Shown here piece by piece: positions 22,609 to 35,190 of a DNA stretch of 64,000 nucleotides (the stretch's first letter is position 1; each line of letters starts with the position of its first letter). Location of the stretch: assembly GCF_024834065.1 (NCBI RefSeq), contig NZ_JANUYA010000003.1, forward strand, positions 1 through 64,000, read 5' to 3'. Below the pieces are notes generated by a model. It was not told the DNA's origin and did not search any database. It was given only the letters and a program-made list of their open reading frames with translations. A program made the position numbers and the translations under genes. This DNA comes from Mycoplasma sp. CSL7475-4. GTDB taxonomy: Bacteria; Bacillota_I; Bacilli_A; Mycoplasmatales; Metamycoplasmataceae.

Positions 22609-24777
22609 TTATTTGATAACAATGTTGCCGGCAAAGACATCAATTGTTATGTTTGAGTTGATTTTATTCCCGTTTTCTATTAATTTGTAGGCTAATAAAC
22701 TTTCAATTTTATTTTGAATAAATCTTTTTATTGGTCTGGCTCCAAATTGTGAATCATACGCAGAATTAGCAATAAATTCAATTACTTTTTGTGTAAAATC
22801 AAGTTTTATTTCTTTGGCCTCATAGACCCTGTCACTCAATTTTTTTAGTTCTAATTTTACAATTTCAATTATTGTGTCCTGGTCTAATGAGTTAAATTTA
22901 ATTACTTCATCTATACGATTCAAAAACTCTGGAGTAAGATATTTCAATAACTCAATTTTGATTTCTTCTGTATCAATTTTTTGATTCAATTGTTCAATGT
23001 TTGAAACTAGGTTCGATGTCATAATAATGATTAAATTTCTTGCATTAATAACACGCCCTTTAGAATCAGTTATAGCTCCGTTATCAAGAATTTGTAGAAG
23101 AATATTTAAAACCTCTTTGTGTGCTTTTTCAATTTCGTCTAGAAGCAGAATTGTATAAGGATTTTTTCTTATTTTTTCTGTCAATGATTCACCACTGTCA
23201 AAGCCAACATATCCTGGAGGAGCACCGATAATTTTAGAAACTGAATGTTTTTCCATATATTCAGACATATCAACTCTAATCATTTGTTTTTCAGAATCGA
23301 ATAGTGAATAAGCTAATGCTCTGGCTAATTCGGTTTTACCAACTCCTGTTGGCCCAGTAAATAGAAAACTAGCTAACGGACGGTTTGGGTCATTAATGTT
23401 TGCTTTTGCTCTTAAAACCGCTTGGGTAACAAGTCTTGTTGCCTCATCTTGACCTTTAACTCTATTTCTTAAATCTTGCTCAAGATTTAATAGTTTTGTC
23501 TTGTCATTTTCTAGTAATTTAGTTACTGGAATTTTAGTTCATTTTGAGACAATTGACGCTATCTCTTCTCCTGTAACTGTATCTTGAATTAGAGATGAAG
23601 ACGAGTCATTAATTTGTTTTTGAAATTCCATTATTTGTTTTTCTAATTCTGGTATTTCAATGTATAAAACTTTTGACGCCTTTTCAAATTCGGCATTTTT
23701 TTGATAAATTGTTAACTGGTGTCTTAAATTCTCTAATTTTGATTTGGCTAAAGATAAAGTTTCAAGACGGTCTTTTTCAAAGTCTCACTGTTTTTGATAA
23801 TTATTGATTTTTTCTTTTTCTTCATTGATTAAGATTTCTAACTCATTTAATCTATTTTTATTTTTTTCTTTGTTAATTTTGTCGCTTGATAGCGAAATTT
23901 TTTCCATTTCAAGCATTGCTAATTTCTGTTGAGCAATTTCTAATTCTTCAGGCTTAAAGTTTATTTCAGTTTTAATTGTAGCGGCAGCTTCATCAATTAA
24001 ATCAATTGCTTTATCTGGCAAATAGCGGTCTGAAATGTATCTTGATGATAAGCGAGCAGCAGCTACTATTGCATCGTCTTGAATTTTAACGTTATGGAAG
24101 TTTTCAAAACGCTCTTTAATTCCCCTTAAAATTGCAATAGTGTCATCAACAGAAGGCTCATTTATGTCAACTTTTTGAAATCTTCTTTCTAAGGCTGCAT
24201 CTTTTTCGATATATCTACGATATTCATCGTAAGTAGTGGCACCAATTAAATGTAATTTACCTCTAGCCATTAACGGTTTTAAAATGTTAGCAGCATCCAT
24301 TGACCCTTTATCATTTCTTCCTGTTCCAATCAACATGTGAATTTCGTCAATGAACAAAATGATTTCGCCGTCACTTTCTTCAATTCTTTTTAAGATTTCT
24401 TTCAATCTTCCTTCAAATTGTCCTTGATATGAAGCGTTAGCAATAATCGATGTTAAATCTAACTCAATTAAATCTTTACCTTTTAAATTTTCTGGCACTT
24501 GTCCTTCAACAATTTTTCGTGCTAAACCTTCAACAATTGCAGTTTTACCAACACCTGGTTCCCCAACCAAGACTGGATTATTTTTTGTTTTTCTACTTAA
24601 TATTCTTATAATTCTTCGAATTTCTTCGTCTCTATTTAAAACCGGGTCTAGTTCATTTTTAATTGCTAAATCTGTTAAATTTCTTCCATATGTTTTTAAA
24701 ACATCTTCTTTTTTATTTTTATTATTTGGATCTAATCCTCCAAAAATGTCTTCAATATTAAAATCGTTTGGATTCAT
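22609..24777 (-). CDS. clpB: ATP-dependent disaggregase ClpB (N-domain-less form)
   Basis: Hexameric AAA+ chaperone that pulls aggregated proteins apart with DnaK. 722 residues, shorter than the ~860 of E. coli because the N-terminal substrate domain is missing: residue 1 is almost at the first AAA+ module. First module: Walker A GEPGVGKT near residue 75, Walker [11 protein letters not shown]. The middle coiled coil follows. Second module: Walker [12 protein letters not shown] near residue 475, [10 protein letters not shown], sensor ARPIKRFI near the end. GGAGG lies close to the ATG, and a CIRCE operator is 26 bp upstream. Confidence 0.96.
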
Positions 24778-24802
24778 ACAACCTCCTTTTAATAATTATA
24801 TT

Positions 24803-24829
24803 TTAGCACTCTTATAGTTAGTCTGCTAA
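24803..24829 (-). promoter_or_regulatory. CIRCE operator (HrcA site) upstream of clpB
   Basis: TTAGCACTC, nine bases, then GTCTGCTAA. The left arm matches the CIRCE consensus exactly; the right arm matches 7 of 9 (GAGTGCTAA expected). It lies 26 bp before the clpB ATG and 50 bp before the divergent trmB start, so HrcA repression of clpB is expected. Confidence 0.85.
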
Positions 24830-24878
24830 TATTTTTAAATATTTTTGTTTGACTATGCTTTTTAATAAAATTGTGATT

Positions 24879-25505
24879 ATGAGATTAAGACATGATAAAA
24901 ATGCAATAGATAAGCTAAATAATTCCGAATTTTTAGTTAAAGATAGTGATTTACCGATTAAATTAGACAAGACATCAGTTGTGGAAATTGGCATGGGCAA
25001 GGGCGAAATGATTGTGGAATTGGCAAGGATGAACCCCAGTAATAAATATTTTGGAGTCGAAAAATACCCAACTGTAGCTGCAAAGTCATTAAAAAAAGCA
25101 CAAGAATATAAATTAAATAATTTTAAAATAATCATTGCAGACGCAGCAAACATAACCCAAATTTTTAGTGGATATGCAAATACAATTTGACTAACTTTTA
25201 GCGACCCGTGACCAAAGGCTCGTCACTTTCGGCGTCGTTTAACATACAAGACATATCTAGATTTATACAGTAAATTAATGGATAATGGTTCTATTTTGAA
25301 ATTTAAATCGGACAATGATCAATTGTATGAGTTTTCATTGGAATCATTTGCCCAAAACAATTGAAAAATAATTGATTTTGGTACAAATCTACATTCAAGT
25401 GCTTATGCTAAAGATAATGTAATGACCGGGTATGAAAAAAAATGGAGTGAAAAGGGCAAAAACATTAATTTTATCTTTGCTTCTAATTCAAAATCAAGAA
25501 ATTAA
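24879..25505 (+). CDS. trmB: tRNA (guanine-46-N7)-methyltransferase TrmB
   Basis: SAM-dependent methylation of G46 in the tRNA variable loop. 208 residues. SAM motif VVEIGMGKGEMIVELA near residue 37; TrmB signature NTIWLTFSDPWPKARHFRRRL near 105; C-terminal MTGYEKKWSEKGKNI. Start at MRLRHDKNA, the usual mollicute N terminus; an in-frame ATG ten codons upstream (24849) lies almost at the CIRCE element and is less likely. Transcribed divergently from clpB. Confidence 0.94.
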
Positions 25506-25536
25506 TAATTAGTGCCAATCACTAATTATTTTTTAA
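25504..25536 (+). terminator. Rho-independent terminator after trmB
   Basis: AATAATTAGTG (25504-25514) pairs with CACTAATTATT (25520-25530) around a 5-base loop, followed by a T-run. It begins on the trmB stop codon. Confidence 0.85.
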
Positions 25537-25729
25537 AAAAACATCTAAAAAGTATTTATTTAATGCAAAAAACATAAATATTGATAAGCAATCATAAATA
25601 CGAAAAATACTTTTTTAAAGAAAATATCAATAATTTTCAATAAATTTCAATAAATTTGAACCTAATTAAATTAATAGTTATATAATTAAAATAACATTTA
25701 TTTTTAATTAACTTTAATAAGGGGTAATG

Positions 25730-26545
25730 ATGAAATCAAATAATGATAAAAAAACTAAATTAAGAGGAATTTTGAGTGCAGTTTCTCTTTTTGCAGCGGG
25801 TGCCGCAGTTAGCATTTCTATTCCAATTGCTCTATCAACGAAGAAAGTAAATAAAGATGAAATAAAGCAACAAAATGAAGAATTAGAAAAAGAACAAGAG
25901 AGAAATAAAAAATTAAGCGAAACAGCTGACGGTAAAGGTATAGTAGCCAAAATCAAAAACAAATATGCTGATCTATTAAAAAGTAAAGGTCTTATTGATA
26001 AATCAAAAACCCTTTTAAATTCTTTAAAAGATGATTTTCATGTTTTAGAAAGTCTTTATCCACAATACTTAAATGAAAAAGAAACAACAGAACCAGAATT
26101 ATTATCAATTAAAAATAGCATTTTTAACTGAAATATTGTTTTACAAGTTCCTAAAAACGCACCTACTGTTCAAGAGGTTGAAGTTAAGTTTGAAGAACAT
26201 GTAGTTCCAATAGTTCGTGAACCTGATGAAATTGATGAAATTGTTGATACTGATTATTTCGGTATCTTCGATGACATTGAAGTTGTTTATGAAAACAAAG
26301 AAAATGTTACATTCAATGATGCTTCAGCATCTGATATTAAATTAAGATTTAAAAATCCAAAATATAGTGAACAATGAGAGATAACTCCACATTTTTCAAT
26401 AGAAAAAGAGGAAAATGGATTTCGTGTTAGCTACATCAACATTACTAACAAAAAAAATGATAATATGTCGTTTAGATACCCTAACGGTGAGACCAAATTC
26501 TTACCAGCTAGCGAATTTAAACCAGCTGATGAAAACCAAAATTAA
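25730..26545 (+). CDS. Membrane-anchored extracellular protein, function unknown
   Basis: 271 residues. Basic N terminus (MKSNNDKKTKLRG), then one hydrophobic segment (about residues 13-34) with no cysteine: an uncleaved anchor or signal-peptidase-I type signal rather than a lipoprotein. A lysine/glutamate-rich coiled coil (40-100) follows, then an acidic domain ending NMSFRYPNGETKFLP. Start ATG 25730 is five bases from AAGGGG; the adjacent ATG at 25727 is too close. Stand-alone between two terminators. No family recognised. Confidence 0.8.
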
Positions 26546-26571
26546 TCAACAATATTTTGTTTAATGTTTAT

Positions 26572-26627
26572 AAAAACCCAAAACTTCCAGACAATAAAGC
26601 GTTTTTATTGTGAAAGTTTTGGGTTTT
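26572..26627 (+). terminator. Rho-independent terminator
   Basis: AAAAACCCAAAACTT pairs with AAGTTTTGGGTTTTT over a long imperfect stem that continues with ACAATAAA/TTTATTGT, followed by T6. It closes the unknown membrane-protein gene. Confidence 0.85.
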
Positions 26628-26700
26628 TTATTGCAAAATACTCAAATATTATTAAGCTGTTTTTTTGGTCACAATTTATAGTAGTTTATTTTTTAAAAAA

Positions 26701-26741
26701 ATTAAATACCTAGATCTTTTGTAATATTCTAGGTATTTAAT
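26701..26741 (-). terminator. Rho-independent terminator after the ABC-F gene
   Basis: A 14-bp perfect stem (26701-26714 with 26728-26741) followed on the minus strand by a T7 run, 30 bp after the ABC-F stop. Confidence 0.85.
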
Positions 26742-26771
26742 TTAATATCTTTTTATGTAAAATCAACGCTA

Positions 26772-28382
26772 TTAATAATTCATTAATTCTTCGTATTCGT
26801 CAAGTGTTCCATGATAAATAAAACTTTTATCAGGAGAAATTTCTAAAATAACATTGGCAACTTGATTAACAAGGGCACGGTTATAAGTTGTGAAAATAGC
26901 ACCACCCCTGTAATTTTTTAATCCTGTGATTAATGAGTCAATACTTTCGGCGTCTAAATGGTCTAATGGCTGGTCTAAAACTAAAAAATTAGCTTCTAAT
27001 AGCATCATTCTTGAGAACATTAATCTAGCCTTTTCACCACCAGATGTAACTGTTACATCTTTAAACACAGTGTCGTTTGAAAATAACATACGACCTAAGA
27101 AACCACGCATTCTTTGGTCGGAAACATCTCTAGTTTCTTCGGTTGTATTTTCTAGCGGTCATTGAGAAATTCAATCTAAAATACTCATTTTTTCAGTGAA
27201 ATACTTTTTATTTTCGTTTGGATAATAAGTGTGCTTAATTGTTTGACCTCATTTTACACTTCCACTTGTAGGTTTTTTCAAACCTAATAAAACTTCAAGA
27301 AAACGTGTTTTAGCGATATCATCTTCACCAATCAAAACCATTTTTTCACCTTTTGACAGTGTAAATGAAACATTTTGAAACATTACTTTACCATTTTCTT
27401 CATATGAGATTGAATCAACTTCTAAAATATCTTTTCCGGGTTCTCTATTGATATCTCAATTTATATAAGGGTATTTACGATTTGAAGGTTTAATTTCGTC
27501 TAAAGTTATTTTTTCAAGTGATTTTTTACGTGATGTTGCTTGACGTGATTTAGATGCGTTGGCACTAAAACGAGCAATAAATTGCTTTAATTTTTCAATT
27601 TGTACTTCTTTTTTAGCATTTTGTTGTTTTGTTAATTCAAGAGCAAGTTGGCTACTTTCTTTTCAGAATGTATAGTTACCAGTGTAAATTTTTGCTTCAT
27701 TAAAGTCAATATCAACAATGTGTGTACAAATATTATCAAGAAAATCACTATCGTGACTAACAACAATAACAACATTGTCATACTCGGCCAAAAAGTTTTC
27801 TAATCATTTGATAGAACGCAAGTCAAGGTGGTTTGTCGGCTCATCCATGATTAAAATATCAGGGTTACCAAAAAGAGCTTTTGCTAATAAAACTTTAATT
27901 TTTTGATTAGCAGTCAATTGATTCATTGGAACATCTCATTTTTCTTTTGGGATTTGTAGTCCTGAAAGTAATTCTTGAGCATCATTTTCGGCGGTTCAGC
28001 CACCTAGTTCTCCAAATTTTTCTTCTAATTCACCAGCTCTAGTGTAATCATCCATTGTTGCGTCAGGGTTAGCATAAATTGCGTCTTTTTCGCTTTTTAT
28101 CTTGTATAAGTCGGTATTTCCCATTACGACCACTTCGGTTACGATTAAGTCGTCATAGGCATTATGGTCTTGGCTTAAAACACTAATTCTACGGTTTTTT
28201 TCAACAATTATTTGACCACCTGATGCCTCTATTTCACCTGAAATTATCTTTAAAAATGTTGATTTACCGGCACCATTTGCACCGATAATTCCGTATGTAT
28301 TACCCTCTGTAAATTTTAAATTGACATTTTCAAAAAGTTTTTTATCACTGAATATTTTGCTTAAATTTTGTACTTCTAACAT
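26772..28382 (-). CDS. ABC-F family ATPase with degenerate ATPase motifs
   Basis: 536 residues, two ABC modules and no membrane segments: a soluble ribosome-associated ABC-F protein (translation-factor or resistance-type, YkpA/YbiT-like). Module 1 has a normal Walker A (GANGAGKST, near residue 40) and Walker B with catalytic Glu ([11 protein letters not shown]), but the signature is LTANQ instead of LSGGQ/E. Module 2 has a normal signature (TSGGEKARL), a degenerate Walker A (GEDDIAKT, Ala for the second Gly) and Gln for the catalytic Glu ([10 protein letters not shown]). So one of the two composite ATP sites looks inactive. An Arg/Lys-rich linker ([15 protein letters not shown]) lies between the modules. 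Ribosome-binding site GGAGG. Confidence 0.92.
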
Positions 28383-28469
28383 GAAACCTCCATAAATATT
28401 TTTAAATTATATCAAAAATTAATTTTTTGCTTTATGTTCTCACTTTCTTATGTTTTACTTGCCACAAAA

Positions 28470-28509
28470 AAACAAAACGCAATTTTTAATTAAATTTTGC
28501 GTTTTGTTT
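28470..28509. terminator. Rho-independent terminator after the S41 operon
   Basis: AAACAAAACGCAA (28470-28482) pairs perfectly with TTGCGTTTTGTTT (28497-28509). It ends the minus-strand operon that finishes at 28535. Confidence 0.8.
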
Positions 28510-28534
28510 TGATTTTTTATTTTGATTTAAACTG

Positions 28535-30553
28535 CTAATTATTATTGTATTTTTTAAAGTACTCGTGTTCTACATATCTAAAGATAGCTTTCATATTTTC
28601 AATTTTTTCTTCCATTGTATCTAGGTTATCTTGTTCTTGTATGACGTTGTCATTAATTTCGTTTTCGTACTGTTTGCGTTTTTTCTTATTGATAAATTTA
28701 ATATATTTATCAATATTGTCTTTTTCATTTTTTCAAGCCGACAGTTTTATTGTTCTTAAATATTTGTTGTACTCTTTTTCGCCTTGAACAGGGTCATTTA
28801 AATAGGCATTAATGATGTCATAGTTCATATAGGCTAGATAAGGGATTGTGATATCAACTTCAATACCTTCTTGTGTGTAAGGCAATTGAGATTCACTTTT
28901 AATTTGATCATTTGAGCCTGAAACTCAGGCATTGTTTGATGATATTTCTAAACTTGTTCCATCAGGCAAAACAAGCGGCAAAATAGAATACATTCCGCCC
29001 CCTGATTTATTACCGATGATAGTTGCTAACTTATTGACTTTGGCAATGTGTGTTAATAAATTAGCGGCACTGAAAGTATTGATACCGGTCAGTATATATC
29101 ATTGATAATCGGGGTAACCATCTTTTGTATCATACGCATTATCTTTATTGACATCAACACGATATTTTGAGTACGATAACAATTTGCTTATTGTTTCGTA
29201 GAAATAAATTTGCTGATCTTTGTTTGTCAAAAATCCTGCTACTTTTTCCATTGCGGCGATAGAACCACCGCCATTAAGAGAAAGATCTAAAATTATTTTT
29301 TTTATAGGTGTTAGATTTTGCTTAATCAACTCCATTGCTTTGTACATTTTCTCAAAACTATCATATTGATAACTTTCTTCACTCATTAAATTTTCATTTG
29401 TGCCGATAATAAATTCGTCAAGGTAAATTATTGCTGTATCGTCGTGAAAAATAACAAATTTATTTTCTTTATTAGCAAGTGAAGCGTTTCTAATTTTTCT
29501 TAGTATGCCTAATCAACCAATGTATTCATTCACCTTTTGACTTCTCGCAGACCCATAAGGATTAGCACGATAATTTTGTGGATGATAATATGAACCTGAC
29601 TGTATAGAAGAGTGCAATTCGTTTAAATTTTCATAAAACAATTTCTCATAACCGGCAGTATTATCGTCAATATTTACTGATAAAAATTGCTCTTTTAATC
29701 CAGTTTTTTCAAAATACTCATCAAAACTTTTTGCATTATTTTGTGCTAGAAAACTATTTTTTAGTCCGTAAAAATTATCAAAAACAAACAACATAAAATT
29801 GTAATTATTTAATCTAAATTGCTTTGTTTGTTCTTTATTATTATTTATATTATTCATTATTAAGTTATACTCGTTTGCGTCAATATCTTTATTGATTACG
29901 GTGCTAACGCCAATGAATTTTTCGCCGTTGAAATAAACATTATAATAATTTTGGCTAAGAAATAGTAGATTAAATATTGAAAAAGGAATATATATTTGAT
30001 TGTTTTTTTCTTCAATACTCATATTGTATTTTGCTAAATCAAATTCACTAAATTCATTGTCTGAAAGTTTAGTAGTTTCAGTAGATTTATATTCAATTCT
30101 TTTAGCGTAGTCAATGACTTCAGAATTCTTTAGTATTTGAAATACATCTAAATTATTGACTAAAATTTTGTTTTGATCCAGATCAAAAATTATTTCTTTT
30201 TCGCCGTTTGCATAATAAATTTTATTTTGTTTTTTGGATTTGAATTTGAACAGCGTACGATCTGTTATTCCGTCGATTTTTGCAATAAATTCATTGACGT
30301 TTATGTATAAATCTTCATTTTTAGGATTGATAAATGTATCAATTTTTACATCATTTATTTTGTACTGATTAGAGTTATTTAAAAAGCTATATTGCTTGTT
30401 GAACTTTAGAGTTAACGGAATTTCTTTATTAAAAACATCATTATTTTTTCGTGCATTATTTACACAAGAAATAGTTGCAATTGGCAAAGAAATAAATGTA
30501 GTTATTGTAGGAATGAGTTTTAAACCTATTTTATTTTTATAATGTCATTTCAT
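28535..30553 (-). CDS. S41-family peptidase lipoprotein
   Basis: 672 residues. Start MKWHYKNKIG (second codon pair includes TGA as Trp); lipobox ATISC near residue 27. The C-terminal half carries an S41 (tail-specific/C-terminal-processing) protease core: ILDLSLNGGGS (about residue 430), then TGINTFSAANLLT with the likely nucleophile Ser (about 493) and NKSGGGMYS after it. No PDZ domain is obvious. The C-terminal ~70 residues form a charged coiled coil. The start overlaps the end of the upstream LRR lipoprotein by 28 bp, so it is the last gene of a three-gene coupled operon under the TPP-type riboswitch. Substrate unknown; acts on the outer membrane face. Confidence 0.87.
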
Positions 30554-32892
30554 TTATTAACTTTTGAACCTTCAAATCTATTTTTTTCTAATTCAAATTC
30601 AGATTTAATTGAATCTTCATTTGGCAATTCTTCTTCAGTTTGCGCAGCAATATTTTCATCTGTTAATTCAAAATTAACAACGTTTATCAAAGCGATTAAT
30701 TCATCGATTTTTCTTTGAGTATTAATCAATGTATCATGTGAATTGTATTTACGAACAAAAATAAAATCACTCAGTTTGTTTGTTAATTCTTCATCAATTT
30801 CATTGATTGATAAATTAATTAATTTTTTTATTGCGTTTTTTTGTTCGTCAGTCAATGTTTGTATTTTGTGTAGAACTTTATATTTTGCGATTAGATTCAA
30901 ATATTGAATATAATATTCTGAATTTTTAACCACTTCTCTGTATTTTTTTATTAGTTCATTCAATTTACTGATTTTTGATTCAATTCCATCATAGTCTTTT
31001 TTATTGTTGTTGTATTTTTCATCTTCAGCAATGTAATTTGTTCTTGTTTCTTCTTTTAATTTATCATCATTATTTATTTTTTCAGCATTTAGTTCGTAAC
31101 CAGCTAAATTAATAACTTTTTTTAATGCAATGATATTTTCGTCAATATCAGTTAATTTTTTGTTTGTCGTTCAGGCGTATTTATAATCGATAAGATAGTT
31201 TTTTATTTCAGCAATAACGCTGTTATCATCATTGCTTTCTGGTTGTGCTAATTCAATTAATTCATGTTTTGCTTGTTCGCTTATATTTGGATAATTATCG
31301 ATGGCAATAGTTGCTATATTTTGCAAGTATGAAATGTATAACTGCAAGCTTCTAATTCTTTCACTTTTGGTATTTTCTAACGATTCAATTTCACTTCGTA
31401 TTTCGTCTTCATTTTCAATTTCAATGTTTGTTGATAAAAGTTCTTTTAGTTTTGTTTTTTGTTCTTCGTTTTGAACAAAAATATTTTCAATTTTTGGAAA
31501 TAATTCAGACGAAATTACAATACCATTAGTCGAACTTGTATCTGTTGTAATTAAATCAAGATTGAACTCTGCTGGTATTGATAATGTTGTCAACTCTGGT
31601 AAATAAGTAACAAATGTAGTAAGTGATGCTGGTAAAGATAATTCATTTATTAATGAGTTTCTAAAACCATAAAACTTCGTTAAAGAGGCCGGTAGATTCA
31701 GTGAAGTTATTGATGTTTCGTTAAAACCACTTAATTCTCGCAATCCTTCATTTAGCAATAATTTATTCAAATTATTTGCATTATTGAATGCAAATTCGAC
31801 TATTTCAACATTTTGTGGCAAAATAAGTTCTTTTATTGGTGTTTTTTCAAAACCGCTAATTTTTTTCAATGATTGCGGAAGAGTTAATGAAGAAATTTTA
31901 GTGTTTGCAAAGGCACCTTGATCAATAGTTTCCAGTTTATCATTAAAGACTATATTTTCAAGTTCAAAATAATCTTTAAATGCATCTTGTTGAATGTATT
32001 TAATTTCCGGTAGCAATTGTAGACTTGTGATTTCTGAATCATATAAAGTTAGAGCAGCATTTTTTGTCAATGTTGTTGTTTTAACATCAAGCAATATTTC
32101 GTTTATTTGTCTTTTTAAATCTGCTTCTTTTTGTGCGTAAATTTGTTCAGTATAACTTGATTTATCTGCGTCTTTTTCAGTAGTAAAAAGACTTCTAATT
32201 TTATTTTGAATATCTAAATATATTTCGCTATTTCCAAATTCTCTTTCGAAATTATTCATTATTCTAGATTCACGACCTAAATATAATTCGTATAGTTCTT
32301 TATTGCTTTTTTTATCTAAATTTAAAGAATTTTCAATAACTAATTCAATGTTTGTTGTAGCTTTAATTAATTTATTATAGTATCTTAAATCATCTTCGCT
32401 TATTGCTTCGCTTGTATTGATTGTAGTTTGCAAAAGTTCAATTGCGTCAGGTTTTGTTAATTGACCCAATATGCTTTTAGCTTTGTTTAATTTTTCGTTA
32501 AATTTGTCTTTAACTAATTGACGCTTTTCATCGATTGTTAAATTATTATATTTTTCAGTTTCTTCAATGATTTTCTTTAGTTTTTGGCCGGCTTGAATTA
32601 ACTGTTCTACCGTCTGTGCCTCATGGAACGCTTTAGTGGCCTCTGTTATTCCTTCCCCCGATTTGCTAAAAGCTTCATTTCCTTCTTCGGAACTATAAGA
32701 TTTGTGTTTAATCTGTGCGTCTTCAATAATTTTTTGTAATTTTTCTTTTTCAATATCAAATTCGCTTTTTGCGATTTCTTGTTTATTTTCCTCGTTTGAT
32801 TGTGTTTTTTTATTGTTGTTACTGCATGCAGCTGCAACAAATGGAATAGAAACAAATGAAAATCCAAGCAATATTAATTTATTCTTTTTCAT
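30526..32892 (-). CDS. BspA-like leucine-rich-repeat lipoprotein 2
   Basis: 788 residues. Start MKKNKLILLG after AAGGGGAAAA; lipobox VAAAC. Layout: Glu/Lys-rich helical region (residues 30-270), then BspA-type LRRs (about 285-470) with the pattern LPEIKYIQQDAFKDYF, then FANTKISSLTLPQSLKKI and GFNETSITSLNLP repeats. A long helical C-terminal region (500-788) follows. It is continuous only if TGA codons at 31173 and 30552 are Trp. The first 14 bp overlap the upstream LRR gene and the last 28 bp overlap the S41 gene. BspA-like LRRs usually bind host proteins; here the role is unknown. Confidence 0.87.
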
Positions 32893-35137
32893 TTTTCCCC
32901 TTTGTGAAATCTTTGAATGGAATTTGTTGATTTTTAATGTCTTCAACTCATTCTTTATTATTCATTAAATACTTGCTGTAAATATTTATTAAATATAAAT
33001 GCGGTCAATATGTTTTTGATATTTCCGCTTGTTTGACATATTGTGGTAATGTTAATTCTTGTACACCGGTTTCGCTAAAACCAGAAAAACTCTTCAATCT
33101 TGGTGGCAAAACTAATTTGCTTATTTGTGTTTGATTGAAGCCCCCTATTTTTCTGATGCTAGATGGCAATTTTAATTCATATATTCTGGTAAAACCAAAC
33201 CCATATAATTCTTCAAGTCCTTCCGGCAAGGTTATCTTTCTAATTTTTTGATTATAAGTAAAAGCATCATTAGTTATTTTTTTTAGATTTTTGGGTAAAT
33301 TTACTGATGAAATCAATGATTTTTGACCACCAAAGCCCCCTAATACTTCTAAATTATCAGGTAATGTAATTTCTTTAATTCCTGTATCATTAAATGAAAC
33401 GGGCAGTATTTGTTTAACACTTGATGGAATGGTTAAACTTGTCAATTGTTGATTGAAGGCAAAACCTCCCAATATTTCCAAACCTTCATTTAAATCTAAA
33501 CTTGAAATCGGTGCTCTATCAAACGCTGATTTATGTATGATCTTGAGTGTTTTTGGCGTTTTTAGTTTTGTAATTCTTGTTCTTGCAAAACCACCTAGTG
33601 AATTTAAATTGTTTGGTAAATTCAGTGAGCTCAATTCGGTTTCGTCTAAAGTTCCAGGATAAATGTTTACAATTGAATTTGGTAAATGAATCTCTTTTAT
33701 AAAGGTACCGGTAAAGCCTCCTAAATTTTTTAATTGTGGTGGCAATTTAAGTTTTGCGATTTTCGTATTATCAAAAGTACCGATTTCTATTGTTTCAAGT
33801 GTATTAGGCAATTCGATTTGTTCAATATTTCAATTTTTAAACCCGCCTAACGAGATGAGATTATCTGGCAATTTTAGGTTAATGACATCATATTGAATAT
33901 CACTCTTCAAATCGAATGAACCAGGAGCAATAAATTTAACTGATTCAGGTATGTTTAGGTTTCTTATATCAGTATTTGCAAACCCGCCTAAATAAATTAA
34001 ATTTTGCGGTAAATCTAAACTCGAAATTGGTGTTGAATCAAATGAACCTTGATGAATTTGTTCTAGACTTTGTGGCAGTTGTAGTGAACTGACTAGTGTT
34101 CCTTGAAACCCACCTAATTTTTTTAGTTTGCTTGGCAATTTTAAATATTTTATATTTTTTGAATAAGCCAAAGTGTTAGGGTGGATTTCAATTACAGAAT
34201 CAGGAATAATTATTTCGCTAAAATTCGATTTTTGAAATCCCCCGAATTTTCTTAAATTGTTAGGTAATTCTATTGAATTTAGGTATTCTAATTCACTAAA
34301 ACTATTTTCGAATATTTCGTCTAGTTTTTCGTTAAATTCAATTTTTCTCAGTGTTGAATGCGAAAAACCGCCAATTTTTTCTAAATTTTTATTCAATTTT
34401 AATTCTTGAATAGGTATTGAGTCAAAACTATTTTCTCTTATTATTTTTAGGTTATTTGGCAATTCCAATTTACGAATTGAAGTACGAGCAAAACCCCCAA
34501 TTTCTTTTAGATTAGCAGGCAATTCAACACTCGTGATTTTTGTATCATCAAAGCTATTTTTGTATATTTTTTCAATACTATCAGGTAAATCAATAGTTCT
34601 TATGTTGGTACGCGCAAAACCACCTAGATTTTTTAAAGTACTCGGCAAAGTTATTGCAATTAAATCTGACTCATCGAAAGCATTTTGCTCAATTTCTTCT
34701 AAACCCTCAGGAAATTCAATATTTTTCAGTAACACTTCTTTAAATCCACCTATCTTTTTTAGAGATTCTGGAAGATGAAGGTTGTCAATTAATGTGTAAT
34801 TGAACCCGTTAAGCGATTCAATACCATCAGGTAGTTCTAAATTTTGAATTGCTGTATAATCAAAAGCACCTTGCGCAATACTGATTAAATTTTTGGGAAA
34901 GTTAACTTTTTTTAGATTATAAAATTTGCTAAAAGCACCAGGTCCAATTTCAGTAATATATTCAGGTATATCAATCTCTGTGGAGTTTTTATTGAACATT
35001 TTCAGTGCTTTTGTTGCACTTAAAAATTCTTTTCTTTCAGTGTCCAATTCAGTATTGTTGCTAGTATTTTTGTGGCAAGCAACACTTATGGGCAAAACTG
35101 ACACTATAGGTAATATAGTTAATATTTTTAATTTCAT
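32879..35137 (-). CDS. BspA-like leucine-rich-repeat lipoprotein 1
   Basis: 752 residues. Start MKLKILTILP after AAGGAA; lipobox ISVAC near residue 20. From about residue 50 to 700 the protein is almost entirely LRR: a ~42-residue double unit in which a GGF half (LGGFARTNIRTIDLP) alternates with an SFD half (IYKNSFDDTKITSVELP), about 15 times. It ends with a non-repeat tail, NNKEWVEDIKNQQIPFKDF. First gene of the operon; its end overlaps LRR lipoprotein 2 by 14 bp. The regular two-fold repeat predicts a long solenoid on the cell surface. Ligand unknown; the upstream riboswitch hints at a thiamine-linked role (inference). Confidence 0.88.
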
Positions 35138-35190
35138 TTTTCCTTCCTAGCGGAGAGGTTTTTTATTTTTATTTTAAAAATTTAATAAAC

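Noticed and set aside
24818-25153. Minus-strand frame of 111 codons rich in Leu and Phe
   Set aside because: Shadow of trmB on the other strand; TrmB motifs are clear on the plus strand.
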